Positions 6,471 through 14,499 of a stretch of DNA of 20,149 nt are shown in pieces (the first letter of the stretch is position 1; each line of letters opens with the position of its first letter). Below the pieces are notes generated by a model. That model worked only from the letters and a program-made list of their open reading frames with translations, did not search any database and was not told the origin of the DNA. The stretch is from contig JAMDCE010000364.1 in NCBI GenBank assembly GCA_023489135.1, positions 1-20,149 of the forward strand. Reading direction: 5' to 3'. Source of the DNA: Chloroflexota bacterium (lineage in GTDB: Bacteria; Chloroflexota; Chloroflexia; JAMDCE01). The position numbers were made by a program, and so were the translations under genes.

Positions 6471-9224
6471 TTGGCACCGGTATATTCACTTCCCATCGAC
6501 CATGTATATCAAGCCCTCAACGCTGCGCCCCGAGGCCTTTCCGATGAGGAGGCCAAACGACGCCTGGAGCAGTACGGGCCCAACGAGATAAAAGAGGCGC
6601 GCAAGACTCCCCTTGTGCTGCGGTTCCTGGCAAACTTCTACCAGGTCTTTGCCCTGTTGTTGTGGGTCAGCGCCGCATTGTCTTTCATTTCCGGTTCGGC
6701 GGCCCTCGGCTGGACCATTATCGCCGTCATCATCATCAACGCCATCTTCTCATTCGTGCAGGAGTTCCAGGCCGAAAAAGCTGTCGAGGCGCTGAAGAAG
6801 CTTCTGCCGGCAAGAGCGCGCGTCTTGAGGGATGGCGAGATCCGGGAAATCCTGGCGCGAGAGCTTGTCCCTGGAGACGTGATTCTCCTCGAAGCCGGAG
6901 ATAACATCTCCGCCGACGCACGTGTCATCCAGGAGGTCGAGCTGAGAACCGACAATGCTCCCCTGACAGGGGAGTCGGAGCCGGTACGCAGGACCGCCGA
7001 TCCCGAGCCCGAGCGCCCGGTTCCCCTTAGCGAGATTCGCAACATCGTGTTTGCGGGCACGTCAGTCGCTTTTGGCTCCGGTCGCGCCGTAGTCTTCGCC
7101 ACGGGCATGAACACCCAGTTCGGCAAGATAGCCGGACTTACCCAGTCGGTTAAACTGGCGCAGAGCCCGTTGCAGATCGAAGTGAAAAACATTGCCTTGC
7201 TGATCGCCGCCGTAGCCCTTATCGCTGGATTAGTGCTCTTTGGCGTCGGCACATTCGTGGCCCAACTGTCTTTGTCCAACGCCCTGCTCTTCGCCATCGG
7301 CATGATCGTCGCCAACGTTCCCGAAGGGTTACTACCGACGCTGACGCTCGCTCTGGCGGTGGGGGTAAGCACCCTTGCCAGAAGGAACGCCCTGGTCAAG
7401 CGGCTTTCGGCGGTGGAGACGATGGGTTCGGTCAACACGATCTGCACCGACAAGACTGGAACCTTGACGCAGAACGCGATGACGGTGCGGGAGATATGGT
7501 TCGACGATAAGACGATTCACGTCTCAGGAGTCGGATACAAGCCGCAAGGTAGCTTCGTCGCCGATGATATCCCCTTGTCCGCTGAAGCTATGGAAGCCCT
7601 CCGCCTGCCCTTGCGCGCCGCCAGCTTCTGCAACAACGCCCGGCTAATACCTCCGGCTTCACAATCGGAGAAATGGCGCATAGTTGGAGATCCCACGGAG
7701 GCGGCGCTTCTGGTAGTTGCCCTGAAAGGAGGTTTTGATTACCGGAAGGAATTGGAGGCCACACCGCGGATCTATGAGTTGCCGTTTGAATCCCGCCGCA
7801 AGCGAATGGCCACGATCCATCGTGAAGACGACAAGCTCGTGGCTTACGTCAAGGGCGCCCCCAAGGAGGTTCTGGGGATATGCGACCAGATCGTCCTCGA
7901 CGGCAACATTCAGCCGCTGACGGACGACTTGCGAAAAGCTATAGTTGACGAGAACGACAAATTTGCTCTCGACGCCTTGCGTGTTCTCGCCGTTGCCTTC
8001 AGATCCTTGCCCCAAGGTATCGATCACCACGAGGTCGAGCAGGTCGAGCGAGACCTGGTTTTCATCGGGCTCCTGGCCATGATGGACCCGCCGCGTCCCG
8101 AGGTCGCTCACTCGATCAGCCTTTGCCATCAAGCCGGGATACGAGTGTATATGATAACCGGCGACTACGGGTTGACGGCCAGGGCCATCGCCACGAAGAT
8201 CGATCTCGTCAAAGGCGTGGGCACGCGCATCGTGACCGGCGCCGACCTGGACCAGATGTCAGACGAGGAGCTTCGAGAGACTCTTCGTACTCGTGACGTT
8301 ATCTTTGCCCGTACCACGCCGGAACATAAGCTGCGCATCGCCACCGAGCTGAGGAACATCGGCGACACAGTGGCCATGACCGGAGATGGGGTGAACGATG
8401 CTCCGGCTTTGAAGCGGGCCGATATAGGCATCGCCATGGGGATAGCGGGCACCGACGTCGCCAAGGAAGCGGCGCAGATGATTCTGGCGGACGATAACTT
8501 CGCCACCATCGAAAGAGCGGTCGAGGAGGGTCGGCGAGTATACGATAACATCCGCAAGTTTCTGGTCTACATCTTCGCCCACCTGGGACCCGAAGTGGTG
8601 CCCTTCGTCCTCTTCGCCCTGTTTCCCGTGCCCCTCGCCATTACGCCGATGCAGATACTCGCCATCGACGTGGGCACCGAAACCTTGCCGGCATTGGCGC
8701 TCGGCGTGGAGCCGGCTGAGCCCGGGCTAATGCAACGAGCGCCGAGGCCGCGAAAGGAGCGCCTGCTCACCACGCCGCTCCTTTTGCGCGCTTATCTTTT
8801 CTTCGGCATCATCGAGGCAATCTTCGTGATGGCGGGCTTCTTCTGGGTCTTGTATCGTGGTGGCTGGACCTGGGGGATGCCGCTGGCGCCTGGTGACCCT
8901 CTGTATTTGCAGGCGAGCACAATGGCTTTCCTGGGAATCGTTACGACGCAGGTTGGAACGGTGTTCGCTTCTCGGACCAACAGGGTATCGGTCTTCCAGG
9001 TCGGGCTGTTCAGCAACCGCTGGGTTCTGTGGGGGATATTGTTCGAGCTAGTTCTTACCTTAGCCCTCCTGTATTTGCCCCCACTGGCCGACTTCTTTGG
9101 AATGTACCCGCTGGGGCTCCAGGATTGGCTTCTGGTAATATGGTTCGGGCCTGTCGTTTTCCTGGCGGACGAGGCGCGGAAATGGTTTGTGCGTCGCAGC
9201 CCGACAAAGACGGAACGGAGGTGA
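6471..9224 (+). CDS. P-type cation-transporting ATPase, Na,K-ATPase-like (P2C-type)
   Basis: The 917-residue membrane pump has all P-type hallmarks in order: a cation-ATPase N-terminal segment (LSDEEAKRRLEQYGPNEI), the actuator motif TGES at 166-169, the phosphorylation motif DKTGT with Asp327, KGAP in the nucleotide domain, TGDGVND at 637-643, and about ten membrane spans. The M4 segment IVANVPEGL (E285), M5 LGPEVVPF (E708) and M6 AIDVGTE (D733, E737) resemble Na,K/H,K-ATPases more than Ca2+ pumps, so Na+, K+ or H+ are plausible substrates; this is inference. The start is TTG 6471 because a stop lies at 6465-6467 and no other start precedes homology. The first RCK-type gene begins 5 bp after its stop. 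The upstream gap 6244-6470 shows no clear promoter or riboswitch that I could identify. Confidence 0.92.
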   Translation: MAPVYSLPIDHVYQALNAAPRGLSDEEAKRRLEQYGPNEIKEARKTPLVLRFLANFYQVFALLLWVSAALSFISGSAALGWTIIAVIIINAIFSFVQEFQAEKAVEALKKLLPARARVLRDGEIREILARELVPGDVILLEAGDNISADARVIQEVELRTDNAPLTGESEPVRRTADPEPERPVPLSEIRNIVFAGTSVAFGSGRAVVFATGMNTQFGKIAGLTQSVKLAQSPLQIEVKNIALLIAAVALIAGLVLFGVGTFVAQLSLSNALLFAIGMIVANVPEGLLPTLTLALAVGVSTLARRNALVKRLSAVETMGSVNTICTDKTGTLTQNAMTVREIWFDDKTIHVSGVGYKPQGSFVADDIPLSAEAMEALRLPLRAASFCNNARLIPPASQSEKWRIVGDPTEAALLVVALKGGFDYRKELEATPRIYELPFESRRKRMATIHREDDKLVAYVKGAPKEVLGICDQIVLDGNIQPLTDDLRKAIVDENDKFALDALRVLAVAFRSLPQGIDHHEVEQVERDLVFIGLLAMMDPPRPEVAHSISLCHQAGIRVYMITGDYGLTARAIATKIDLVKGVGTRIVTGADLDQMSDEELRETLRTRDVIFARTTPEHKLRIATELRNIGDTVAMTGDGVNDAPALKRADIGIAMGIAGTDVAKEAAQMILADDNFATIERAVEEGRRVYDNIRKFLVYIFAHLGPEVVPFVLFALFPVPLAITPMQILAIDVGTETLPALALGVEPAEPGLMQRAPRPRKERLLTTPLLLRAYLFFGIIEAIFVMAGFFWVLYRGGWTWGMPLAPGDPLYLQASTMAFLGIVTTQVGTVFASRTNRVSVFQVGLFSNRWVLWGILFELVLTLALLYLPPLADFFGMYPLGLQDWLLVIWFGPVVFLADEARKWFVRRSPTKTERR

Positions 9225-9229
9225 AGTAG

Positions 9230-9877
9230 ATGCGAGTGGTGATCGTTGGGTGCGGACGTGTGGGCTCGCTCTTGGCCTCGCTGCTATCGACAGATGCGCA
9301 CGAGGTGGCCATCATAGACCGCAATGCCGCCGCTTTCAAACGCCTGGTCGAGGGCTTCAAGGGCACTGCGATAGAAGGCAATGCCTTCGATCAGGACGTT
9401 CTGAAGCGGGCCGGCATAGAGACGGCCGATGCCTTCGCCAGCGTGACGGCGGGCGACAATACCAACTACGTTCTTGCTGCCTTAGCCAGGAATCGCTTCA
9501 AAGTGCCGAGGGTTGTCACTCGTATCTACGATCCTTTGCGGGCCGACATCTATCGCCGGCTTGGGATTCCGACCATATCCTCGACCGTCTGGGGGGCGAG
9601 CAAGATCTTCGAACTTCTCACGTATATCAGCCTCACCAGCGTGCTAACGGTGGGCAATGGAGAGGTGCAGATTGTCGAAGCCGAGATAGGACCGCTGGTA
9701 GCCGGCAGCCAGGTGAAAAGCCTGACCATACCGGGGGAAACGCAGGTCGTGGCGATCATTCGGGGCGGAACGGCCTTCATTCCGAACCCTGTGACTTCCT
9801 TGGAGAAGGGAGACCGAGTGCTCGTCGCCGCGCTGGCCTCGGCGCTGTCGAAGCTGGAGGGGATGCTCTCCCCTTGA
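9230..9877 (+). CDS. TrkA/RCK-type K+ transport regulatory protein (first copy)
   Basis: The 215-residue cytoplasmic protein has a TrkA-N Rossmann domain beginning MRVVIVGCGRVGSLLASLLS (G7-x-G9-xx-G12) with the acidic residue after the second strand in VAIIDRN, followed from about residue 140 by a TrkA-C ligand-binding domain (IPGETQVVAIIRGG, EKGDRVLVAA). Family members bind NAD(H) or ATP and gate K+ channels or antiporters. The Shine-Dalgarno GGAGGTGA sits just before ATG 9230, with only 5 bp to the ATPase stop. It forms an operon with the ATPase and a second, divergent copy. No TrkH/KtrB-like channel is in the window, so the partner is unknown. Confidence 0.92.
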   Translation: MRVVIVGCGRVGSLLASLLSTDAHEVAIIDRNAAAFKRLVEGFKGTAIEGNAFDQDVLKRAGIETADAFASVTAGDNTNYVLAALARNRFKVPRVVTRIYDPLRADIYRRLGIPTISSTVWGASKIFELLTYISLTSVLTVGNGEVQIVEAEIGPLVAGSQVKSLTIPGETQVVAIIRGGTAFIPNPVTSLEKGDRVLVAALASALSKLEGMLSP

Positions 9878-9893
9878 CCAAGGAGGAAAAGAC

Positions 9894-10547
9894 GTGTTCG
9901 TGGTGGTAATTGGCGCCGGATTCGTGGGTCGCCATCTAGTCGAGATACTGATCCGAGACAAGCACGAAGTAGTAGTTATCGAAAAGAACCTTGACGTGGC
10001 CAAGCGCGTTGCCCGAGAGTTAGGCGCGAGGGTTGTCGAAGGCGATGGCGACGATCCCAAAGTCCTTGAGGGGGCTGGAATCAGGGGCGCGGACGTTTTC
10101 GTCGCCGTGACGGGCGAGGACGAAGACAATCTCGTTGCCTGCACGTTGGCGAAGTTTGAATTCCAGGTGGGGCGCGTGATGGCCAGAGTCAACAACCCGA
10201 AGAACGAATGGATGTTTGGCAAGGACATGGGAGTGGATATCGCCGTCAACCAGGCCGACCTGATGGCGAGACTGCTGGAAGAAGAGATGCCACCCGGCGG
10301 ACTGGTGACTCTCCTCAGGCTGCGCGAAGGGGAGGTGGCCATCGTCGAGAAGCAGGTTTCTGCGGGATCAGGAGCGATCGGGCGCCAGATAAAGGACCTC
10401 GGGTTGCCCGAAGACGCGCTGTGCGTTGGGGTGCTGCGCGGAGGCAAAGTGTTGTTCCCCATCCCAGGCCTGGTGTTACAAGAAGGGGATCGCGTTCTCC
10501 TGCTGACAAGGACCGAGGCGGAGCAGAGAGTCTCGGAGTTGCTGTAG
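9894..10547 (+). CDS. TrkA/RCK-type K+ transport regulatory protein (second copy)
   Basis: The 217-residue protein has the same layout as its neighbour: MFVVVIGAGFVGRHLVEILI with GxGxxG at 7-12, acidic end of strand two in VVVIEKN, GDGDDPKVLEGAGI, and a TrkA-C domain with DALCVGVLRGGKVLFP and QEGDRVLLL. The start is GTG 9894, preceded at good distance by AGGAGG. It starts 16 bp after the first copy and is clearly divergent from it, so the pair may act as a hetero-oligomer, as in systems with two Trk subunits; that is inference. It is the last gene of the plus-strand unit and converges on the uspA-like gene, with 78 bp between their stops and no T-run terminator seen. Confidence 0.92.
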   Translation: MFVVVIGAGFVGRHLVEILIRDKHEVVVIEKNLDVAKRVARELGARVVEGDGDDPKVLEGAGIRGADVFVAVTGEDEDNLVACTLAKFEFQVGRVMARVNNPKNEWMFGKDMGVDIAVNQADLMARLLEEEMPPGGLVTLLRLREGEVAIVEKQVSAGSGAIGRQIKDLGLPEDALCVGVLRGGKVLFPIPGLVLQEGDRVLLLTRTEAEQRVSELL

Positions 10548-10625
10548 AAGGCAAGACGGGGCCTCGGCTCACTGGCGGGGCACGCTCGGCCCGGTCCGCG
10601 AGTATCGGGAGCGGATGCCCGGCTC

Positions 10626-11051
10626 CTAACGCACCACCAGCACGTCGCAGTGAGCCTGGCTCACCACACGAGCCGTCGTGCTGCCCAGGAGAGTGCCCCA
10701 AATGCCCGAATGCCCGCTCTGGCCGATGACGATTAGGTCGAAGCCGTGCTCCCGAGCATAGTGAACGATATGCCCGGCGGCGTGCCCCGCCAGGACCTCG
10801 GTGCTCAGGTCGATCCCTTGCTCACGAGCCAGGGCAGCCGCCTGCGCTTGAAGATCTGTAAAGTAGACCTTTTGGCGTTCCTCTTCCTCCTGCACCTCGC
10901 CCACTGTCGCCGCGTAATGAGGCAGCTTCTCTTCCACTGATAGCGCCGCGAGTTCGGCCCTTTGTTCTCTGGCCAGCAGTATGGCCTTGCGCATTGCCTT
11001 CCACGAGCCTTGTGATCCATCGAAAGGTACCAGAATCTTTGTGTAAAGCAA
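10626..11051 (-). CDS. Universal stress protein, UspA family
   Basis: The 141-residue cytoplasmic protein has the single-domain UspA fold: MLYTKILVPFDGSQGS at the start, the helix AMRKAILLAREQRAELAAL, and the ATP-binding signature VIGQSGHSGIWGTLLGSTTA (G-x2-G-x9-G-S), ending CDVLVVR. It should bind ATP and serve in stress protection. The start is TTG at 11051, chosen because GGAGG lies about 6 bases upstream and no ATG fits. It lies 101 bp downstream of the antiporter stop on the same strand, so it is probably co-transcribed and under the fluoride riboswitch. UspA proteins are among the genes known downstream of fluoride riboswitches (family knowledge). Confidence 0.92.
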   Translation of the reverse strand: MLYTKILVPFDGSQGSWKAMRKAILLAREQRAELAALSVEEKLPHYAATVGEVQEEEERQKVYFTDLQAQAAALAREQGIDLSTEVLAGHAAGHIVHYAREHGFDLIVIGQSGHSGIWGTLLGSTTARVVSQAHCDVLVVR

Positions 11052-11152
11052 ATTATGCCTCCATCATAAGTTCTTGGAGATGCCATCAGATGGGCCAGAC
11101 GCCGCCCACCACTGTAGCGGCTGCGAGATCGCGCATCAGTCCCACGTATTGC

Positions 11153-12364
11153 TTATTCTTCCTCACGAGATCTTTCTGCTATGCCAGCAGGCTCCAGGCC
11201 ATCCTGGCTCTCGACAAGCTCAAGTGGCACCTCGACGTTTTCCGGCTCGTTTCGTTCAGGCAAAAAGAAGGTCTGCGCAATGAGAGTGGGAACAATCGCG
11301 CTTCCAATCACCACCGTTACCAAAACACTGTACTGGAGCTGGCTAATGATGTTGTTGGTCAAGCCGTAGAGGGCGGATATGGTGCCGAAGGTGAGACCCG
11401 TCGACATAAGCAGCGTGGTGTAGTTACCCTCCCGCATACCCATTCTGAAGACCCGCGTCAATGGCCAAACGCCCACGAGCTTCGCGCCCATCTTTACAGC
11501 TAGAAAGGCTGCGGTAAGGCCGACGGCGGCGATTACCGCCGGAAGAGAAACCAGGCTACCTGCTCGCAGAAAGTAAAACGGTGTCAGCATGGTGAAAGCG
11601 ATGGAACGCATTCTGTACACCAGCACCTTGTCGTGGAGGAAGACTCCCGCTACGACCAGGCCGATCAAATAGGCTGGGAGTACAGCCTCGCTTTTCGCAG
11701 CGCTTGCCAGCCACCCAAGCACAAAAAGCACCAGGAAAATGAACTTGACCTCAGGCTCACTGACACGGCCTCCCCAGTTGGCGATCACCCAACGAGTCAT
11801 CCTTGGCAGTTGCCACAGTACTATCCCCGTGACGGCCACGAACACCACCATCCAGATGTCGAAGTTGGCAAAGAGCATGCCCAGGGCCAGAACCGTGCCG
11901 AGGTCGTTGACAAAGCAAGCGGCCAGAATCAGCTTGCCCAGGTCGGTCTCGTTCAAGCCGGTCTCTACCATTACCGCATAGACGACCGCCACGGACGTGG
12001 TGGACAAGGCAATGCCGGCGATTTCCGCTGCGCGTAGGTCCCAGCCGGCAACGTAAAAGGCGAAGGCCATCGCACCAAGGAATGGAAATAGAAACCCCGC
12101 CGCGCCGATAACCAGGCTCGGCTTCAGATGCTTGCGAAAGGAAACTGGGTCTATCTCCGCGCCCGCGAGGAAAGTGAGCAAAACGCTGCCAAAAGAGGCC
12201 AGGAAATCGGTCCAGGCAGTGCTATGCAGGCCCAGGAAATTGCCGCCTATGACACCTACGGCGATCTCCACGAGGGCTACCGAAAGGCCGATTCGAATCG
12301 AGATGAGGCTGGCCGCGAGAGCCAACGCCACCCAGATGGCCGCTGTGAACCAGATGTTCTCCAC
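11153..12364 (-). CDS. CPA2-family cation/proton antiporter
   Basis: The 403-residue integral membrane protein has about 11-12 hydrophobic spans and fits the Na_H_Exchanger domain of the CPA2 family. It includes GVIGGNFLGL, the FLAGAEIDP segment, ALSTTSVAVVYAVM and the discontinuous-helix-like CFVNDLGTVLALG with Asn-Asp, the usual ion-binding pair in CPA2 proteins. The C-terminus after the last span is a short hydrophilic tail (RNEPENVEVPLELVESQ); there is no fused TrkA-N domain of the KefB type. I choose the GTG at 12364 because AGGAGG stands 6 bases upstream; a longer frame to 12430 would reach back into the 5' leader. It follows a promoter, a fluoride aptamer and a terminator, so it is likely induced by fluoride and helps restore ion or pH balance, or moves F- indirectly; transported ions are inferred. 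Confidence 0.9.
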   Translation of the reverse strand: MENIWFTAAIWVALALAASLISIRIGLSVALVEIAVGVIGGNFLGLHSTAWTDFLASFGSVLLTFLAGAEIDPVSFRKHLKPSLVIGAAGFLFPFLGAMAFAFYVAGWDLRAAEIAGIALSTTSVAVVYAVMVETGLNETDLGKLILAACFVNDLGTVLALGMLFANFDIWMVVFVAVTGIVLWQLPRMTRWVIANWGGRVSEPEVKFIFLVLFVLGWLASAAKSEAVLPAYLIGLVVAGVFLHDKVLVYRMRSIAFTMLTPFYFLRAGSLVSLPAVIAAVGLTAAFLAVKMGAKLVGVWPLTRVFRMGMREGNYTTLLMSTGLTFGTISALYGLTNNIISQLQYSVLVTVVIGSAIVPTLIAQTFFLPERNEPENVEVPLELVESQDGLEPAGIAERSREEE

Positions 12365-12428
12365 CTTGAACCTCCTGAGCTGAATGAGTGGTCGCTGCAC
12401 TGGAGGATACAAGGCGGCGCTTGCGCAC

Positions 12429-12466
12429 AAAAAAAGACCCCTACCTTGATACTCAGTGCAAGGTAG
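12429..12466 (-). terminator. Intrinsic terminator of the fluoride riboswitch expression platform
   Basis: On the minus strand CTACCTTG (12466-12459) pairs perfectly with CAAGGTAG (12448-12441) around a 10-base loop, followed by GGGTC and seven T (12435-12429). The first arm shares its CTACC with the 3' end of the aptamer, so ligand-bound aptamer and terminator exclude each other. That predicts a transcriptional ON switch. Confidence 0.88.
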
Positions 12467-12530
12467 GAGCCATTAGCACCGTTGCAGTTCAGACCCCGCA
12501 CCTGCGGGACTTGGGCGGACTCCATCGCCC
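12462..12530 (-). promoter_or_regulatory. Fluoride (crcB-type) riboswitch aptamer
   Basis: Reading the minus strand from 12530, GGGCGATGGAGTCCGCCC forms the first stem-loop (GGGCG with CGCCC). The distal GCTAATGGCTCCTACC (12477-12462) supplies the conserved TGATGGCTCCT-like strand, here with AATGG, and its CTCC can pair with GGAG of the first loop as the known pseudoknot. Between them lie an extra small hairpin CCCGC-AGGT-GCGGG and the segment ACTGCAACGG. Fluoride riboswitches bind F- through Mg2+ ions and turn on fluoride-relief genes (established knowledge). The match is by eye to the family consensus. Confidence 0.9.
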
Positions 12531-12539
12531 ATCGGCTCA

Positions 12540-12568
12540 AGTATAACACAGCCGACAGGCGTCAGCAA
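12540..12568 (-). promoter_or_regulatory. Sigma70-type promoter of the riboswitch-antiporter unit
   Basis: On the minus strand TTGCTG (12568-12563) and TATACT (12545-12540) are spaced by exactly 17 bp. The predicted transcript would start near 12533, a few bases before the aptamer, which supports both calls. Confidence 0.8.
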
Positions 12569-12683
12569 TACTTGTTTCACCGACTGATTGATCGACAGGC
12601 TGAAAGGGCAAAACAAACCTCAGACCGACCGAAAACGAGTGCTTGAGTCCAGGTCTCACAGCGTTTTGCGGAAGGAGAGAGCT

Positions 12684-13931
12684 CTACGGGAAAAGCCGAA
12701 ACAGAGCCGGCAGATATGTCCGATGCACAACCTCGTCGGCGCCGAGATCGTAGCCACCCCCGACCGGACGGTCTTCGCCGTCTATGTCCGCCGTGACCCC
12801 CGCGTTCACGCCCGCGTTCACCGCCGCCGAGGCTGCGCCTATGTGATAGTCCCCCTGATCGGGATCCACAAAGTCGGGATCGCCCGTGACGTCGCCGCTG
12901 CTCGTAACGTTGCCGGACATGTTCGTCCCGTTGGCCCATGCGCCACTACCCCACAGGGTGGCGTCTGCAGTCACGGTGCCACCAGTTGCCGAGATACCAA
13001 AGGTGTGGCTGACGAGGATGGTATTGGTGAGAGTCATGGTAGAGTGGCTTGCGCGAATCCCTACACCATCGCCGCCTGTGTTCCGTGCCAATGTGTTATG
13101 CAGCATTCGCACCTTGGCGTAACCGCTACTCACCCCACTTCCGAAGTTTTGAGTCCGGTTGTCAGCAATGATGTTATTTGTCATTGTCACGATACCGGAG
13201 AGTCCTAACCCTCCTCCAGACCCGCTCGCACTGTTATTACGGATGACGTTCCTATCGAGAATGGCGGTGCCTCCCGACAGACTCAAGCCGCCGCCAGCGC
13301 CGGCAACACTATTGTTGGTAATCGTGTTGTCATACATCCTGAGGTTGCTGGAAGTCATATATAACCCACCCCCGTGAGCACCAAAGCCATTGCCATAAAC
13401 CCAGGAATTGCTGAGCGTAAGGGTTACGTTATCGCCCTTAATTCCACCACCGCTGGGCGGTCCTACTCCTGCTTGCCCGTAAAACGAATCACCACCAGTG
13501 ATGTTTAGTCCATCGAGGGTTACGTCGACCGTGCCGGTTAACACAAATACCCGCCCCATTTTATTCGCATCCAACGTAGTTGGGTATAACGTTGGGGAGG
13601 ACGGCTCGTTGAAGCTGGGGCTGTAACCGCCGCGTACTGTAACGCTCTTATCGATCAGCGCCATCTGCTTCGTGCCCATAAGAGTTTGCACGTCGGTGTA
13701 AGTACCCGTCGCCACCAGAATCGTATCCCCGGAGTTAGCCGCATCCACGGCAGCCTGGATGCTCCCAAAACAGGGTGTGATCCCAGCGTCACAGCCCCCG
13801 TCGGGAGCCACGTAGACTACCCCGGAATCAGCCAGCGTAGTCGTCGTTGGATCGCCCGACACCAACACCATCAGCGCCAGACCCAGCCCGCACAACAGGG
13901 CAACAGCAAGCCGCAGAGTTTGCCTTTTCAT
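12684..13931 (-). CDS. Secreted right-handed parallel beta-helix protein
   Basis: The 415-residue protein begins with a signal peptide (MKRQTLRLAVALLCGLGLAL, cleavage probably after TTTTLA at about residue 34). A DUF1565-like entry follows (YVAPDGGCDAGITPCFGSIQ, AVDAANSGDTILVATGTYTD). From about residue 120 to 330 there are repeated beta-helix coils with GGG turns (GGGIKGDNVTLTLSNS, GGGLYMTSSNLRMYDNTI, GGGLSLSGGTAILDRNVI, GGGLGLSGIVTMTNNII). The end (GDYHIGAASAAVNAGVNAGV, DIDGEDRPVGGGYDLGADE) fits a choice-of-anchor Q-like domain, and the chain finishes HRTYLPALFRLFP, a YLP-type tail I associate with Chloroflexota secreted proteins. It is probably surface-attached or released; binding or lyase activity cannot be told. 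The start is ATG 13931 with a GA-rich ribosome site, downstream of a promoter at 14006-14034. Confidence 0.88.
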   Translation of the reverse strand: MKRQTLRLAVALLCGLGLALMVLVSGDPTTTTLADSGVVYVAPDGGCDAGITPCFGSIQAAVDAANSGDTILVATGTYTDVQTLMGTKQMALIDKSVTVRGGYSPSFNEPSSPTLYPTTLDANKMGRVFVLTGTVDVTLDGLNITGGDSFYGQAGVGPPSGGGIKGDNVTLTLSNSWVYGNGFGAHGGGLYMTSSNLRMYDNTITNNSVAGAGGGLSLSGGTAILDRNVIRNNSASGSGGGLGLSGIVTMTNNIIADNRTQNFGSGVSSGYAKVRMLHNTLARNTGGDGVGIRASHSTMTLTNTILVSHTFGISATGGTVTADATLWGSGAWANGTNMSGNVTSSGDVTGDPDFVDPDQGDYHIGAASAAVNAGVNAGVTADIDGEDRPVGGGYDLGADEVVHRTYLPALFRLFP

Positions 13932-14005
13932 TCCCCTATCTCCCCGTGCATAATCGTTAAAACACCGCTTCGCCTACAAGTGCGACGTTCGCTAGACTGG
14001 TCGCT

Positions 14006-14034
14006 ATCATAGTGGCTGGCCGGCCGGAAGTCAA
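14006..14034 (-). promoter_or_regulatory. Sigma70-type promoter of the beta-helix gene
   Basis: On the minus strand TTGACT (14034-14029) and TATGAT (14011-14006) are separated by 17 bp. Transcription would start near 13999, leaving a leader of about 68 bases before ATG 13931. Confidence 0.75.
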
Positions 14035-14242
14035 GGCTCATTGCTGTTGGTGGATAACCGGCCAGTGCGCGGAATACTCTTGACATGCCGCGAAAGCGCT
14101 TCTGGCCAGGGTTTCGCTGGGAACTGGTCCGGTGGTCGGTAACACAAACCCAAGCCCCATGATTACGCCGCTCGGCGAGGATCCGTTTCAGCGGAAGCGG
14201 AAGAGGATACCCTCCCTGGTACCGCGGTCCTCACCCCTCCTG
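14035..14242. other. Intergenic region with no gene seen
   Basis: Together with 13932-14005 this makes a 311-bp gap. Apart from the beta-helix promoter I see no open frame with a plausible start and ribosome site, no tRNA, and no terminator with a T-run for the membrane-protein pair upstream on the minus strand. Confidence 0.5.
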
Positions 14243-14425
14243 TTATCGCCCTCGCGGGCGGCGGAGGCCTATGACCAGGGCTGAGTTCAACAATATCAGG
14301 ATGAACAGGATACTCGTCGCTCTTTCAATATCCACCAGTTGAAGTCGAATGATAGTTTCAGTCACCGCAACTTCGATGAGGGCCAAGACGATGATGAACG
14401 CTGCATCTCGAATACCTAGGTTCAA
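14243..14425 (-). CDS. Small two-span membrane protein
   Basis: The 60-residue product starts at TTG 14425, behind GGGAGG at a spacing of 5 bases, and reads MNLGIRDAAFIIVLALIEVA, then VTETIIRLQLVDIERATS and ILFILILLNSALVIGLRRPR before the stop at 14245-14243. It has two hydrophobic segments (about residues 8-22 and 39-53) and a basic tail, so I infer a membrane protein with both ends on one side. The same frame is open far upstream to 15034, but that part is antisense-like Arg/Ser/Ala-rich sequence overlapping the methyltransferase gene and is not believable. It lies 74 bp after the methyltransferase stop, probably in the same transcript. No family is recognised. Confidence 0.55.
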   Translation of the reverse strand: MNLGIRDAAFIIVLALIEVAVTETIIRLQLVDIERATSILFILILLNSALVIGLRRPRGR

Positions 14426-14499
14426 GAATACCTCCCTCTCCAGCCGGCAACGAGCTGTCGACTGTCGCTTGTCAAGGAACGGAGCCGCCTGGCGGCGCC

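Noticed and set aside
6638..7453. 271-residue minus-strand frame
   Set aside because: It lies antisense to the P-type ATPase and is Ser/Thr/Ala-rich with no motif; a by-product of codon bias.
9644..10462. 272-residue minus-strand frame
   Set aside because: It overlaps the two RCK genes on the opposite strand, which have ribosome sites and GxGxxG motifs.
12588..13208. 206-residue plus-strand frame
   Set aside because: It is antisense to the C-terminal part of the beta-helix protein, which has a signal peptide, repeats and a promoter.
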